Numbered from the stretch's first letter, positions 9,431-18,584 are shown. The stretch is 64,000 bases of DNA from Tsukamurella paurometabola DSM 20162 (GCF_000092225.1 NC_014158.1:2976001-3040000), one strand, 5' to 3'. Notes: a model not told the origin generated them from the sequence alone. Numbers and translations are program-made.

Positions 9431-10339
9431 ATGGAGCCCTACGAGCGCGAGATCTACCTGTCGAGCGAGTTGATCGCCGCGCAGGGCCGCTACGCGGCGG
9501 AAAAGGATTACCTGTGCCCTACCCCCGGGGTGCGGATCCCCCGCAACGCGCCGGGCCCGGCCGTCGAGAACTTGGCCGCAGCGATCATTCGCGTCTACCC
9601 CGGCTCGGTGTTGTGCGGGTGGACCGCGGCGCGCCTGCACGGGCACATGATGGCGGCATCGCGCGAGCGGGTGGAATTGCTGGGGCCGCAGCAGGTCCGG
9701 CGGCGAGGCGTGATCAGCCGCACCGCGGGGTTCGAGCGCGACGAGGTGGTCGAGCGCTTCGGGCTGCCGTGTACGTCGGGCCTGCGGACGGCGATCGACC
9801 TCGCGCGGTACGTGCCCGGTGACGAGGCGATCGCGGCAATGGACCAGTGCCTTCGCGTCCACGGCCGCCCGGCGACGGTGAGCCGGGCGGGCTGGGTGAC
9901 GCGGCCCGCGATGACCACGCGGACCGCGATCGAGGCCGAGCTGGATCGTCGAGCGTGGTGGCGCGGAAGCCGCGTCCGCGCGGTTCTCGCTGAGGCCGAC
10001 GGTCGCTCGCAATCACCCTGGGAGACCTTCTCCCGCCTCGCATTACACCGCGTGGGCCTCACCGGCTTCGTACCGCAGGTGCCCGTGCTTGACGGTACCT
10101 ACTTCCTGGACCTCGCCGATGCGAAGCACAAGGTGGGCGTCGAGTACGACGGTGCCCACCATCGCGACGCGAAGCAGCACGAGCGCGACGTGGAGCGGTG
10201 GAACACTCTCCAGCGCGACCTGGGCTGGAAACTGATCGTCGTGACCGCCGGACCGCTCATGAACCGCCCCGACGCATTGATACGCCGTGTGCGCAGCGCC
10301 ATGCTCGACCACGGCGCCGACATAGCTACCGCCGGGTAG
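9431..10339 (+). CDS. DUF559-type endonuclease-domain protein with AbiEi-like N-terminal region
   Basis: I chose the ATG giving MEPYEREIYLSSELIAAQGR, a 302-residue product; an upstream ATG at 9356 would run through the inverted repeat. The middle (AAAIIRVYPGSVLCGWTAARLHG) resembles AbiEi-type antitoxin/regulator proteins. The C-terminus has the Vsr/MutH-like PD-(D/E)XK pattern of DUF559: Glu in SQSPWETFSRLAL, Asp in YFLDLADAKHKVGVEYDG and the terminal DGAHH of that motif, then ERDVERWNTLQRDLGWKLIVV. Such proteins occur in Mycobacteriales with no agreed function. The gene is alone between 70-bp inverted repeats. Nuclease activity is plausible from the motifs but unproven. Confidence 0.75.
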   Translation: MEPYEREIYLSSELIAAQGRYAAEKDYLCPTPGVRIPRNAPGPAVENLAAAIIRVYPGSVLCGWTAARLHGHMMAASRERVELLGPQQVRRRGVISRTAGFERDEVVERFGLPCTSGLRTAIDLARYVPGDEAIAAMDQCLRVHGRPATVSRAGWVTRPAMTTRTAIEAELDRRAWWRGSRVRAVLAEADGRSQSPWETFSRLALHRVGLTGFVPQVPVLDGTYFLDLADAKHKVGVEYDGAHHRDAKQHERDVERWNTLQRDLGWKLIVVTAGPLMNRPDALIRRVRSAMLDHGADIATAG

Positions 10340-10396
10340 CAAGCACGCAATGCAGCGAGAATCCCAAGAAACGGTGTGGGCTAACGCTGTTAAGTC
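10327..10396. repeat. Right arm of the inverted repeat around the DUF559 gene
   Basis: Read on the minus strand it begins GACTTAACAGCGTTAGCCC and matches 9306-9375 at 58 of 70 positions. The arm includes the last codons and TAG stop of the DUF559 gene and finishes 2 bp before the stop codon of gatA, so both neighbouring genes have the same sequence directly after their stop codons. Confidence 0.8.
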
Positions 10397-10398
10397 GG

Positions 10399-11904
10399 TT
10401 AGGCGACGGGGCCGCGGGCCGCCTCGTAGGCGGCGCCCACCTTGTAGAGACGGTCGTCCGCCTGCGCGGGCGCGAGGATCTGCAGGCCGACAGGGAGACC
10501 GTCGTCCGCGGAGAGCCCCGAGGGCACCGACATACCGCAGTGACCGGCGAGGTTCGTCGGCAGCGTGAACAGGTCGAACAGGTACATCGCCAGCGGATCG
10601 CCGACCTTCTCCCCCAGGGTGAACGCCGTGGTGGGGGTGGTGGGCGAGACGATCACATCGACCTGCTCGTAGGCCTTGGCGAAGTCGGCTGCCAGGAGCG
10701 TGCGCACCTTCTGCGCGCTGCCGTAGTAGGCGTCGTAGTAGCCGGAGCTCAACGCGTAGGTACCGATCATGATGCGCCGCTTGACTTCCGGGCCGAATCC
10801 AGCCTCGCGGGTGAGCGCCATGACCTCTTCGGCGGAGTGCGTGCCGTCGTCGCCGGTCCGCAGCCCGTAACGCATGGCATCGAACCGGGCCAGGTTCGAC
10901 GAGACCTCGGACGGGAGGATCAGGTAGTACGCCGCGAGCGCGTACTGCAGCGTGGGGAGCGATACCTCCACGACCTCGGCGCCCAGATCGCGCAACTGCT
11001 GCACGGCCTTCTCGAACGACGCTTGCACGCCCGCCTCGGTGCCCTCGGCGCCGAATTCCTTCACCAGCCCCACCCGAACTCCGCTGAGATCGCCGGCGGC
11101 ACCGGCCCGTGCGGCGGCCACCACATCGGGCACCGCGGCGTCGAGCGAGGTGGAGTCGCGCGGGTCGTGTCCGGCGATGACCTCGTGAAGTAGCGCGGTG
11201 TCGAGCACGGTGCGCGCACACGGCCCGCCCTGGTCCAGCGACGAGGCGCACGCGACCAATCCGTAGCGCGAGACCGCGCCGTACGTCGGACGGACGCCGA
11301 CGGTGGCGGTCAGTGATGCGGGCTGGCGGATCGACCCGCCGGTGTCGGTACCGATCGCGAGCGGCGCCTCGTAGGAAGCCAGCGCCGCCGCACTGCCACC
11401 GCCCGAGCCACCCGGAGTGCGATCGGGCGCCCACGGGTTGCGGGTTACTCCGTACGCGGAGTTCTCGGTCGACGAGCCCATTGCGAACTCGTCCATGTTG
11501 GTCTTGCCGAGGATCGGAATGCCCGCCGCCCGCAGCTTCGCGGTGACGGTCGCATCGTACGGCGCGGTCCAGCCCTCGAGGATCTTCGATCCGCAGGTCG
11601 TCGGCGCGTCGGTGGTGGTGAACACGTCCTTGAGCGCGAGCGGCACCCCGGCCAGAGCGGATGCCGGCTGCTCGCCCCGGGCCCGGGCCTCATCAACCGC
11701 GCGCGCGGCCGCGACGGCTTGATCTGCACCGACGTGCAGGAATGCACCGAGGTCACCGTCGACCTCGGCGATCCGGTCGAGGTGCGCCTGGGTGACCTCG
11801 ACGGAGCTGAGGTCACCGGAGGCGATCTTCGCGGCGAGGTCGGCCGCGGTCGAGCCGGTGATCTCAGTGAACGAACGCAGAGCGGTGTTCTCGGCCATGG
11901 TCAC
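10399..11904 (-). CDS. gatA: Glutamyl-tRNA(Gln)/aspartyl-tRNA(Asn) amidotransferase subunit A
   Basis: The 501-residue amidase-signature enzyme releases ammonia from glutamine for tRNA-bound Glu/Asp amidation. The signature is intact: Lys in PLALKDVF, the Gly/Ser-rich stretch [15 protein letters not shown], and the catalytic serine region [13 protein letters not shown], which gives the Ser-cisSer-Lys triad. Length is normal. Its ATG overlaps the gatC stop by 4 bp, the usual gatCA coupling, and gatB follows at a distance on the same strand. The 3' end is separated by 2 bp from the inverted-repeat cassette. Confidence 0.97.
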   Translation of the reverse strand: MTMAENTALRSFTEITGSTAADLAAKIASGDLSSVEVTQAHLDRIAEVDGDLGAFLHVGADQAVAAARAVDEARARGEQPASALAGVPLALKDVFTTTDAPTTCGSKILEGWTAPYDATVTAKLRAAGIPILGKTNMDEFAMGSSTENSAYGVTRNPWAPDRTPGGSGGGSAAALASYEAPLAIGTDTGGSIRQPASLTATVGVRPTYGAVSRYGLVACASSLDQGGPCARTVLDTALLHEVIAGHDPRDSTSLDAAVPDVVAAARAGAAGDLSGVRVGLVKEFGAEGTEAGVQASFEKAVQQLRDLGAEVVEVSLPTLQYALAAYYLILPSEVSSNLARFDAMRYGLRTGDDGTHSAEEVMALTREAGFGPEVKRRIMIGTYALSSGYYDAYYGSAQKVRTLLAADFAKAYEQVDVIVSPTTPTTAFTLGEKVGDPLAMYLFDLFTLPTNLAGHCGMSVPSGLSADDGLPVGLQILAPAQADDRLYKVGAAYEAARGPVA

Positions 11905-12197
11905 TCCTCCCCCAGGATGCGCGGCACGGCGAATCGGTCACCCTCGCGGTTCGGAGCACCCGCGAGCGCTTCCGCCGGGGTGAGACCGCCGACGGGACTG
12001 TCAGCGCGGTTGACGTTCACAGTGCCGACCGGCAGGGTCAGCGGCGCGACGTCGGCGTCTGCGACGTCGGTCACCACCTGGACGTGCTCGAGGATCGAAT
12101 CGAGCTGCGTGGCGAAGACGTCGAGCTCTTCGTCGGTGACGGCGAGGCGCGACAGGCGCGCCAGGTGGGCGACCTCGTCCCGGGAGATGGCAGACAT
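11901..12197 (-). CDS. gatC: Glutamyl-tRNA(Gln)/aspartyl-tRNA(Asn) amidotransferase subunit C
   Basis: This 98-residue subunit wraps GatA and GatB. The start [20 protein letters not shown] and the central region [20 protein letters not shown] with NVNRADSP are typical of GatC. It is the first gene of the gatC-gatA pair and overlaps gatA by 4 bp. The promoter must lie in the 118-bp gap to the divergent PucR gene. Confidence 0.95.
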   Translation of the reverse strand: MSAISRDEVAHLARLSRLAVTDEELDVFATQLDSILEHVQVVTDVADADVAPLTLPVGTVNVNRADSPVGGLTPAEALAGAPNREGDRFAVPRILGEE

Positions 12198-12315
12198 GCC
12201 ATAGATCCTAGGCGGCGCTGATCGTCACCCGCACACGGCCGTCATGGTGCGGCCACAGCCGCCTCGCCCCTCGCGACCGGCACGGCGACGGCCCCGGGCC
12301 GGTTACAGTGCGACG

Positions 12316-13536
12316 ATGGACTCGTCTTGGCCGCGCCCCGAGCGGCGCATCGCGGCGCTGATCCGGGAGGTCGCGGAACGTCTGCTGGCCTCGTCCGACG
12401 CCGCGGTCGACGAACTGAACGCCGCGGCACATGCGGCGGCCGACTACCGCGCCGTGCTCGAAGACCCGCAGCTCGTCGCCGCGGACCGCCGGATGAACAG
12501 AACCAACATGCTGCACTGGCTGTCGGCCAATCTGCAGGATCCCGGCGCACGGGTGCCGCCGAGCAACGACCCGGACATCCTGCAGCTCGCCCGCGACGTG
12601 GTGCGGCGCGGACTGGACATGCACGATCTCGGCTCGTGGCGCGGCGCCCAGCACGGCGCGTGGTCCGCGTGGGTGGACGAGTGCTTCGCGGTGACCGATG
12701 ATCTGGACGAGCTGCGGGAGCTGATGAAGATCTCCGAGCGGTCGATGTCGACGTTCATCGACGACTCGATCGCGGCGCTCGATGAGTACGTCGAGCAGGA
12801 GCGTGCGGAGCTCGCACGGGGAGCCAGCGCGGAGCGGCACGCCACCGTCCAGCTCCTCCTGGAGGGCGCGCCGATCGGGCGGGCACGCGCCGAGTCCCGG
12901 CTCGGCTATGCGCTGACGGGAAGTCATGTCGCGGCGATCACCTGGAGCGATTGCGCCGACGCAGCGGCGGGGCTGGACGCAGCGGCCGAGGCGATGATGC
13001 GGGCCTGCGGCGCACCCCGGCGGCTCACGCTCAATGCGAGTGCGTCGGCGCTGTGGGTGTGGGCACCGGCGGGGTCGGTTCCCACGGTCGAGGACATGGA
13101 CGCGGTACTCGCGGATCGAACCGGAATCCACGTGGCGTTCGGGCGGCCCGGTGAGGATCTCGACGGCTTCCGTCGCAGCCACCTCGACGCCACGGCCGCG
13201 CAACGCGTGCTGGCACGAGTCGGTTCCGCGCGGCGGGTTGTGCGCTACGAGGACGTCGCACTGATCTCCGTTCTCACGGCCGATATGGCGCAGGCGGATC
13301 AATTCGTCAGCGACACCCTTGGTGATCTCGCCACGGCGGACGCCACTCTCCGGGACACCGCGCTCACGTACGTCCGGGAACGGTTCAATGCATCCGCCGC
13401 GGCGGACAAGCTGTACACCCACCGCAACACCGTCGAACGACGACTGGCGCGGGTCGATCAGCTCCTCCCCGCTCCGCTCGCCGACAATGCGGCGAGCGTG
13501 GTGGCCGCCCTCATGCTGGTGCAATTGCGCGACTGA
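12316..13536 (+). CDS. PucR/CdaR-family transcriptional regulator
   Basis: The 406-residue protein starts at MDSSWPRPER. It has a helical N-terminal sensor region, a central CdaR GGDEF-like region (about residues 160-290) and the C-terminal PucR helix-turn-helix: TYVRERFNASAAADKLYTHR followed by NTVERRLARVDQLLP. Proteins of this family in Actinobacteria commonly control nitrogen or alicyclic/amine catabolism. It converges on the large catabolic operon 13553-25296 with a 16-bp gap and is the only regulator directly abutting that operon, so it is a good candidate for its activator. The effector is unknown. Confidence 0.85.
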   Translation: MDSSWPRPERRIAALIREVAERLLASSDAAVDELNAAAHAAADYRAVLEDPQLVAADRRMNRTNMLHWLSANLQDPGARVPPSNDPDILQLARDVVRRGLDMHDLGSWRGAQHGAWSAWVDECFAVTDDLDELRELMKISERSMSTFIDDSIAALDEYVEQERAELARGASAERHATVQLLLEGAPIGRARAESRLGYALTGSHVAAITWSDCADAAAGLDAAAEAMMRACGAPRRLTLNASASALWVWAPAGSVPTVEDMDAVLADRTGIHVAFGRPGEDLDGFRRSHLDATAAQRVLARVGSARRVVRYEDVALISVLTADMAQADQFVSDTLGDLATADATLRDTALTYVRERFNASAAADKLYTHRNTVERRLARVDQLLPAPLADNAASVVAALMLVQLRD

Positions 13537-13552
13537 GGGCGGCCACCTCCGG

Positions 13553-15016
13553 TCACATGGGTAGGTCGGGCGAGTCGACCCCGACCACCCGGTCGCCGCA
13601 GAACACCCGGACCGACTCGGCGGGCCCGTGCCCGCCGATGCCGGACGGCCCCCAGAAGCTCTGCGCCGAGTCGTCGCCGAGGTCCAGGACCTTCGCGCCG
13701 TTCACCCGCACCTCGCCGGACTTGACGCGCGCCCCGATGGCGATCGCGCGATCGGTGTCGGTACCGAAGACGTAGGCGTCCAGGCCCGAGGGGTGCTCGT
13801 TCGCGGCGCGCAGCGCCTCCTCGTCCGAATCCACGCCGTGCAGCGAGATCACGGGGCCGAACAACTCAGCAGTGGTGCGATCGGGGTCGGAGCCGGTGGC
13901 GATCGTCGGGGAGATGAAGTAGCCGGCGAGCCCCGGCAAGTCGCCCGGCTGATCGATCTCGGCGCCCAGGGCGCGCAGGCCGTCGATCCGCTGCAGCAGC
14001 GTCCGGTAGTGCGGCTCGTTGGAGATCGGGCCGATGTCGGTGCTCTCGTCGAGCGAATGCCCGATGCGCAGCTTCGCGATCCGCTCCGACAACGCTTCCC
14101 GGAGCGGCCCGACCAACCGGTGCGGCGCCAGCACCTTGCCCGGCCCCTCGCACCACTGTCCGTTGAGATTCGTCATACCCGTGAGGATTCCGTCCGCGGC
14201 CACGTCCACGTCGGCATCGTCGAGGACGAGCGCGGGATTGTTGCCGCCCAGCTCCAACTGGAGCACCGTGAAGTTCTCGGCGGCGGCGCGGGCGATGGCC
14301 CGGCCGGCACCGGGGCCGCCCGTGAACGACACCACCTGGACCCGACGGTCGCCCGTGAGCGCCGCGCCGATGTCACCCGTCCCGTGCACCAACTGCAGCG
14401 AGCCCTCGGGCAGCCCCGCCTCGGCGAAACACTCGACGATGATCTGCGCGCTCGCGGGTGCGTGCTCGGACGGTTTGAGGATGACGGGGCAGCCGGCGGC
14501 GATCGCGCTGGCGGTCTTCGCCGCGGGGATGAAGCTGGGCCCGTTCCACGGCGTGAGGATCGCGGCGGGGCCCCACGGAATCCGGTGCAGCCGAACGTCG
14601 CGGCCGTCCGCGGCGAGCGGGGTGACACGGGCGATGCTCCGGGCCTCGGCGGCGGCGCCACGGAAGCGGTACGGCAGGAACGCCGCGACCGTGCGCGTGG
14701 CGCTGATGGCGGTGCCACTGGTGAGCGCGTCGATGCGGGCGATCTCCTCGACCCGCTCCTCCACGTTCGCTGCGGCGCGCTCGAGGGCATCGGCGCGCTC
14801 GAGACGGAACTGGTCGGCGGTGAAGTCGGTGGCCTCATAGACCCGCTCCGCGAGCTGAAGCGCCCGCTCCAGGTCGGCGGGAGCGGTGGTCACCATCCGG
14901 TGGACGGGCTCCCCCGTATTGGGGTCGACGTTCCAGGCATCGAGCGTCGTGCAGTCGACCCACTCGCCGGCGATGTAGCTGCGCGGCTGCGTGAGCGTGG
15001 TGTTCATGGTGGTCAT
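13553..15016 (-). CDS. NAD(P)-dependent aldehyde dehydrogenase, last gene of the catabolic operon
   Basis: The 487-residue enzyme oxidises an aldehyde to the acid. Catalytic residues are present: Asn158 in ILTPWNGPSF, Glu255 in LQLELGGNN and the nucleophile Cys289 in NGQWCEGPG; the NAD-binding FTGGPGAGRAIA segment is normal. Its start overlaps the end of the alcohol dehydrogenase gene by 4 bp. With that enzyme it would carry an alcohol through aldehyde to acid, feeding the CoA ligase encoded upstream. A PuuC-like role (gamma-glutamyl-aminoaldehyde oxidation) is also possible because PuuA-, PuuB- and PuuD-like genes are nearby. Confidence 0.92.
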   Translation of the reverse strand: MTTMNTTLTQPRSYIAGEWVDCTTLDAWNVDPNTGEPVHRMVTTAPADLERALQLAERVYEATDFTADQFRLERADALERAAANVEERVEEIARIDALTSGTAISATRTVAAFLPYRFRGAAAEARSIARVTPLAADGRDVRLHRIPWGPAAILTPWNGPSFIPAAKTASAIAAGCPVILKPSEHAPASAQIIVECFAEAGLPEGSLQLVHGTGDIGAALTGDRRVQVVSFTGGPGAGRAIARAAAENFTVLQLELGGNNPALVLDDADVDVAADGILTGMTNLNGQWCEGPGKVLAPHRLVGPLREALSERIAKLRIGHSLDESTDIGPISNEPHYRTLLQRIDGLRALGAEIDQPGDLPGLAGYFISPTIATGSDPDRTTAELFGPVISLHGVDSDEEALRAANEHPSGLDAYVFGTDTDRAIAIGARVKSGEVRVNGAKVLDLGDDSAQSFWGPSGIGGHGPAESVRVFCGDRVVGVDSPDLPM

Positions 15017-16164
15017 CGGGTCGCCTCCGCGGTCTCGGGTCGGATGTCGGCTCGGACGGGGCCGTCCGAGGCGGCGGGCATGGCGACGACGATGCGGGTG
15101 ACGTCGCCCGATTTCATGGCCTCGAAGCCCTCGTTGATCTGCTCGAACGGGATCACCTCGGTCACCATCTCGTCGAGCAGCAGCCGACCCTGCTGGTAGA
15201 GGCGGGCGAACTGGGCGATGTCCTCGCGCGCCTGTCCGGAACCCATGTACGAGCCGATCAGCTTCTTCTCGGTGAAGAAGAAGTCATGCGCGGGCACGGC
15301 GAGCTCGGTACCCATCGGCGCGATGCCCACGAGGCAGGCGGTGCCGGTGCCGCGGACCGCAGCCAATGCGGTGGACGCGGTGCGGGCGGAACCGACCGCC
15401 TCGAAGGCGTAGTCGACGCCGTCGCCGAGGAGTTCGCGGATCTCCGCCGGTACGTCCGAGGCGCCGTGCACGGTGTGCGTGGCGCCGTAGGAGCGCGCCG
15501 CCGCCAGGCGCGCATCGTCGAGGTCGATGCCGACGATGGCCGACGCGCCGGCCAGGCGGGCGCCTTGGATGATGGCGGAACCGACACCGCCGCAGCCGAT
15601 CACGGCGACGGTGGAGCCGGCCCGCACCTGGGCTCCGCGGAACACGGCGCCGACGCCGGTCACGATGCAACAAGATAGGAGGCAGCCGACGGTGGTCGAC
15701 ACCTCGTCGGGCAGCTTCACGACGGCGTTGGCCCGCAACAGGATGTGCTCGGAGAACGCACCCACATCGCCCAGCCGGGCCACCGGAGTTCCGTCCGGCA
15801 GTGTGTACGCGGGGCGCGGGCGACGCCGGATCTCATCGAGCCGCTGACACTGGGTCGAGTGGCCGGCGTCGCAGTTCCTGCATTCGCCGCATGCCGGCGT
15901 GAGCGCACCGGTCACGCGGTCACCCGGGCGGAATCCGGCAACCGCTGAGCCGACGGCCTCGATGACTCCAGCAACCTCATGCCCGACCACGACGGGCAGC
16001 TCGGTGGGGACGGTGCCGGTCATGTAGTGCAGATCGCTGTGGCACAGGCCGACGTGCGTGACGGCGATGCGGACTTCGTGCGGCTGCGGATCGTCGACCA
16101 CGATGTCGGTCAGCTGCATCGGCTCGCCCACGGCGGTGAGCACGGCGGCGCGGGTGGTGATCAT
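15013..16164 (-). CDS. Zinc-dependent alcohol dehydrogenase (MDR family)
   Basis: The 383-residue protein begins MITTRAAVLTAVGEPM, its ATG overlapping the preceding gene by 4 bp; the frame stays open for about 150 codons further upstream but there lies in the antisense-free overlap with the hydratase gene. Catalytic zinc ligands are Cys41 (GLCHSDL), His62 and Glu63 (GHEVAG); the structural zinc site is Cys92, 95, 98 and 106 (ACGECRNCDAGHSTQC). The Rossmann motif is VIGCGGVGSAIIQGA and IVGIDLDD suggests NAD. It belongs to the class III/NDMA-like group by pattern. It probably acts with the following aldehyde dehydrogenase. Confidence 0.93.
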   Translation of the reverse strand: MITTRAAVLTAVGEPMQLTDIVVDDPQPHEVRIAVTHVGLCHSDLHYMTGTVPTELPVVVGHEVAGVIEAVGSAVAGFRPGDRVTGALTPACGECRNCDAGHSTQCQRLDEIRRRPRPAYTLPDGTPVARLGDVGAFSEHILLRANAVVKLPDEVSTTVGCLLSCCIVTGVGAVFRGAQVRAGSTVAVIGCGGVGSAIIQGARLAGASAIVGIDLDDARLAAARSYGATHTVHGASDVPAEIRELLGDGVDYAFEAVGSARTASTALAAVRGTGTACLVGIAPMGTELAVPAHDFFFTEKKLIGSYMGSGQAREDIAQFARLYQQGRLLLDEMVTEVIPFEQINEGFEAMKSGDVTRIVVAMPAASDGPVRADIRPETAEATR

Positions 16165-18584
16165 CGGGTTCCTCCGGTGGTGGCGGTGGCGGGTGTGGTG
16201 CGGGCGTCCCAGAAGCTCTGAACGCCGGCGGTCAGGGCGCCGCTGTTCCACGCCTCGTCCGCCGCGGCGTCCTCGCGGGCGAAGGCGCGCTCGATCTCGT
16301 CGACTGTCGGCCGCAACAGCCCCAGGTGCAGGGCCGTGGTGTTCGCGCCCTCCGGGGTCCACGCATGGATCGTCTCGACCGCGCGGTCCACGAGCGCGGA
16401 CTGCTCCACGACCTCGTCGAGCAGCCCGATCCGCAGCGCCTCCTCGGCGCCGATCTTCTCGGACCCCAGGATCATCCGCATGGCGTGGCCGCGGACGATC
16501 CGGGTGAGCAGGAGGCTCGACGCGTTCGAGATGGTGAGTCCGCGCGAGTTTTCCGGCTGGTAGTACCGCGCCTCGTGGGCGCCGATCCGGGCGTCGCAGC
16601 ACAACGTGATCTCCGACGCGCCGCCGACCGCGATCCCGTTGACCGCGGCGATGACGGGCACGCGGGTCTCGATCACGGCGCGGGTCACATCGTGGAAACT
16701 CTCGAAGCTGTCCCGCATACCGTCGAAATCTGTCGGCGGCGCGGAGAGGTCTTCGCCGGCGCTGAAGGCGCGCCCGGTACCGGTGAGTACGATACCGCGG
16801 GCGAGCTCGCCGGTGCCGTACTCGCGGATGAGGGCGGCGAGGCGGCGGCGCATGCCCACCGTCAGGGCGTTGAGCTTGTCGGGGCGGCGCAGCGTGATGA
16901 CGGCGACCTCGCGCACCATCTCCACGAGCACCTGCTCGGTGGGATCGTTGTTGTGCTCCACGGGATTCTCCTTGTTCGACGGTGCCGGGATGCTCGACGA
17001 AGCGCGCAGGTCGAAGACCGTGCCGGGCACCTCGGCGGCACGGGCCTTGAGGGTGGGTTTCGCGACCCGCTGGGACGGGGTGCGCGGGAAGTCGGTGACG
17101 AACTCGATGTAGCGCGGCACCTTGAACTTCGCGAGCCGCTGGGCCACGCGCGCGACGATCGCCGCGGCCGTCGCGCGCTCGGCGGCGATCCCCGGGCCCA
17201 GTTGGACGAACGCCTTGACCTCCTCACCGAGCACCGGGTCGGGTTCGGCGACAACGGCAGACGCGACAACGGCATCGTCGTGTTCGAGGGCGGCCTCGAC
17301 CTCGACGGCCGCGACGTTCTCGCCGCCGCGCCGCACCATGTCCTTGAGTCGGCCCACGAGACGGATGCCGCCGTGCTCGTCGACCACGGCGAGGTCGCCG
17401 GTGTGCAGCCAGCCGTCGCGGATCGTCTCGGCGGTGGCCTCGGGCCGGTTCCAGTAGCCCAGCATCATCGGGGCCCCGGACACCGTGAGCTCACCCGGCG
17501 TGCCGGCGGCCACCTCGGTGCCATCGGCATCCACGATCCGGATCTGCTTGGTGGGCACGGGGTGTCCGAGCGTGCCGCTGCCGACGGCGTCGACGTCGTG
17601 GAACGGGCTGTAGAGGTCCATCCCGCTCTCCGTCATCCCGTAGACCTCACGCCAGGGCGCACCCCAGCGTTCCTCGAGGTCGGCGTGCAGGGCCTGGGGA
17701 ATCGCGGAGCAGAACACCGCGCGCAGGCGGTTGTCCCGATCCTCGGGGCCGGGCGGCTGCTTGAACAGCAGCGTCGGCATGGAGCCGAGGACGTAGCAGA
17801 AGGTGGCACCGTGGCTGCGCACGTCGGCCATGAATCCCGATGCCGAGAAGCGCGGCAGCACCACGAGCGGTGCCCCGGTGGTCAGGGCCAGGACGGTGTT
17901 CCACTGCGGATCCATGTACGAGAAGGGCTGCGCGGTGAGCAGCACGTCGTCCGGCCCCAGCCCGACGGATCCCGCACACACCCAACCGATCCGGGTCCAG
18001 TAGTCGTGGGTCAGCATGCACGCCTTCGGGAATCCCGTGGTGCCCGATGTGTACTGCAGGTTCGCGAGCGTCTCGGGTCCGACGGAGACCTCCGGTGCGG
18101 TCGCGGGGAACGCCGCGTCGGCCGTCTCCGCGATGTCCAGCACGGCGACGCCGGCGAGGGCAGGATCGCCGGAGATGACCTCGCGCACCAGCGGGAGGTG
18201 ATCGCCATCGGTCACGATCACCCGGGCGCCGGAATCGGTGAGCACGAACTGCAGATCCGCCGCGCGGTAGGCGGAGTTGACGGGCACCGCGACCGCGCCT
18301 GCCTTCAGCGCTGCCAGCCAGGTGAGCGGCCAACCCGCGATGTTGGGCAGCATGATCGCCACGCGGTCGCCGGGAGCGATGCCGTCGGTCTCGATGAGCC
18401 GGTGCGCGAGCCGCGACGACGCCTCGTCGAACCTCCGGTAGGTCCAGGATTCGTCGCCGAAGCGGAGCAATTCGGCGTCGGGCGTTCGGGCGGCACCGTC
18501 GGCGAGCAGGCCCGTGATGGTCCGTACGCGAGGGGTGGCGCCGATGTCGTCAGCGGCGACGGCCGGGGTCGTGTCGATGGTCAT
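16161..18584 (-). CDS. Fused acyl-CoA synthetase and enoyl-CoA hydratase/isomerase
   Basis: One uninterrupted frame of 807 residues holds two enzymes. Residues 1 to about 520 are an AMP-forming acyl-CoA ligase: P-loop LQYTSGTTGFPKACMLTHDY, VYGMTESG, GWLHTGDLAVVDE, and Lys region RTPSQRVAKPTLKAR. From about residue 545 follows a crotonase: VAVITLRRPDKLNALTVGMR, oxyanion loop GRAFSAGEDLSA and AVNGIAVGGASEITLCCDAR. Together they could activate an acid and hydrate its enoyl-CoA. The start at 18584 has AGGAGG 7 nt upstream and overlaps the PuuD-like stop by 4 bp. A strong internal ribosome-binding site before the crotonase half suggests that half is also made alone; the fusion may have arisen by loss of a stop codon. 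Confidence 0.88.
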   Translation of the reverse strand: MTIDTTPAVAADDIGATPRVRTITGLLADGAARTPDAELLRFGDESWTYRRFDEASSRLAHRLIETDGIAPGDRVAIMLPNIAGWPLTWLAALKAGAVAVPVNSAYRAADLQFVLTDSGARVIVTDGDHLPLVREVISGDPALAGVAVLDIAETADAAFPATAPEVSVGPETLANLQYTSGTTGFPKACMLTHDYWTRIGWVCAGSVGLGPDDVLLTAQPFSYMDPQWNTVLALTTGAPLVVLPRFSASGFMADVRSHGATFCYVLGSMPTLLFKQPPGPEDRDNRLRAVFCSAIPQALHADLEERWGAPWREVYGMTESGMDLYSPFHDVDAVGSGTLGHPVPTKQIRIVDADGTEVAAGTPGELTVSGAPMMLGYWNRPEATAETIRDGWLHTGDLAVVDEHGGIRLVGRLKDMVRRGGENVAAVEVEAALEHDDAVVASAVVAEPDPVLGEEVKAFVQLGPGIAAERATAAAIVARVAQRLAKFKVPRYIEFVTDFPRTPSQRVAKPTLKARAAEVPGTVFDLRASSSIPAPSNKENPVEHNNDPTEQVLVEMVREVAVITLRRPDKLNALTVGMRRRLAALIREYGTGELARGIVLTGTGRAFSAGEDLSAPPTDFDGMRDSFESFHDVTRAVIETRVPVIAAVNGIAVGGASEITLCCDARIGAHEARYYQPENSRGLTISNASSLLLTRIVRGHAMRMILGSEKIGAEEALRIGLLDEVVEQSALVDRAVETIHAWTPEGANTTALHLGLLRPTVDEIERAFAREDAAADEAWNSGALTAGVQSFWDARTTPATATTGGTR
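16959..16973 (-). promoter_or_regulatory. Internal ribosome-binding site and GTG start for the hydratase half of the fusion
   Basis: Inside the fused frame, AAGGAG is followed after exactly 6 nt (AATCCC) by an in-frame GTG, giving the natural hydratase N-terminus VEHNNDPTEQVLVEMVREV. This is the geometry of a real start site, so a separate crotonase of about 266 residues is likely to be produced in addition to the fusion. Confidence 0.7.

Larger units (their letters stand above)
9306..10396. mobile_element. Putative one-gene cassette: DUF559-type gene between 70-bp inverted repeats
   Basis: A 1,091-bp segment has imperfect inverted repeats at its two ends (58 of 70 positions identical) and contains a single gene. 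It fills the gap between the AhpD-like gene and gatA exactly: the left arm begins in the stop codon of the first and the right arm ends 2 bp from the stop codon of gatA. I see no transposase and no clear target-site duplication. It could be a non-autonomous mobile cassette, or a gene that travels with duplicated terminal sequence; the mobile reading is an inference. Confidence 0.45.

Noticed and set aside
12208-13524. 438-codon open frame on the minus strand opposite the PucR gene
   Set aside because: High-GC antisense shadow of 12316-13536; the encoded sequence is Arg/His-rich with no domain, while the plus strand encodes a clear PucR protein.
15013-16602. Possible N-terminal extension of the alcohol dehydrogenase (to 16602)
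   Set aside because: The extra about 150 residues overlap the hydratase gene and are Arg/Gly-rich without family similarity; the ATG at 16164 gives the normal start of the enzyme.
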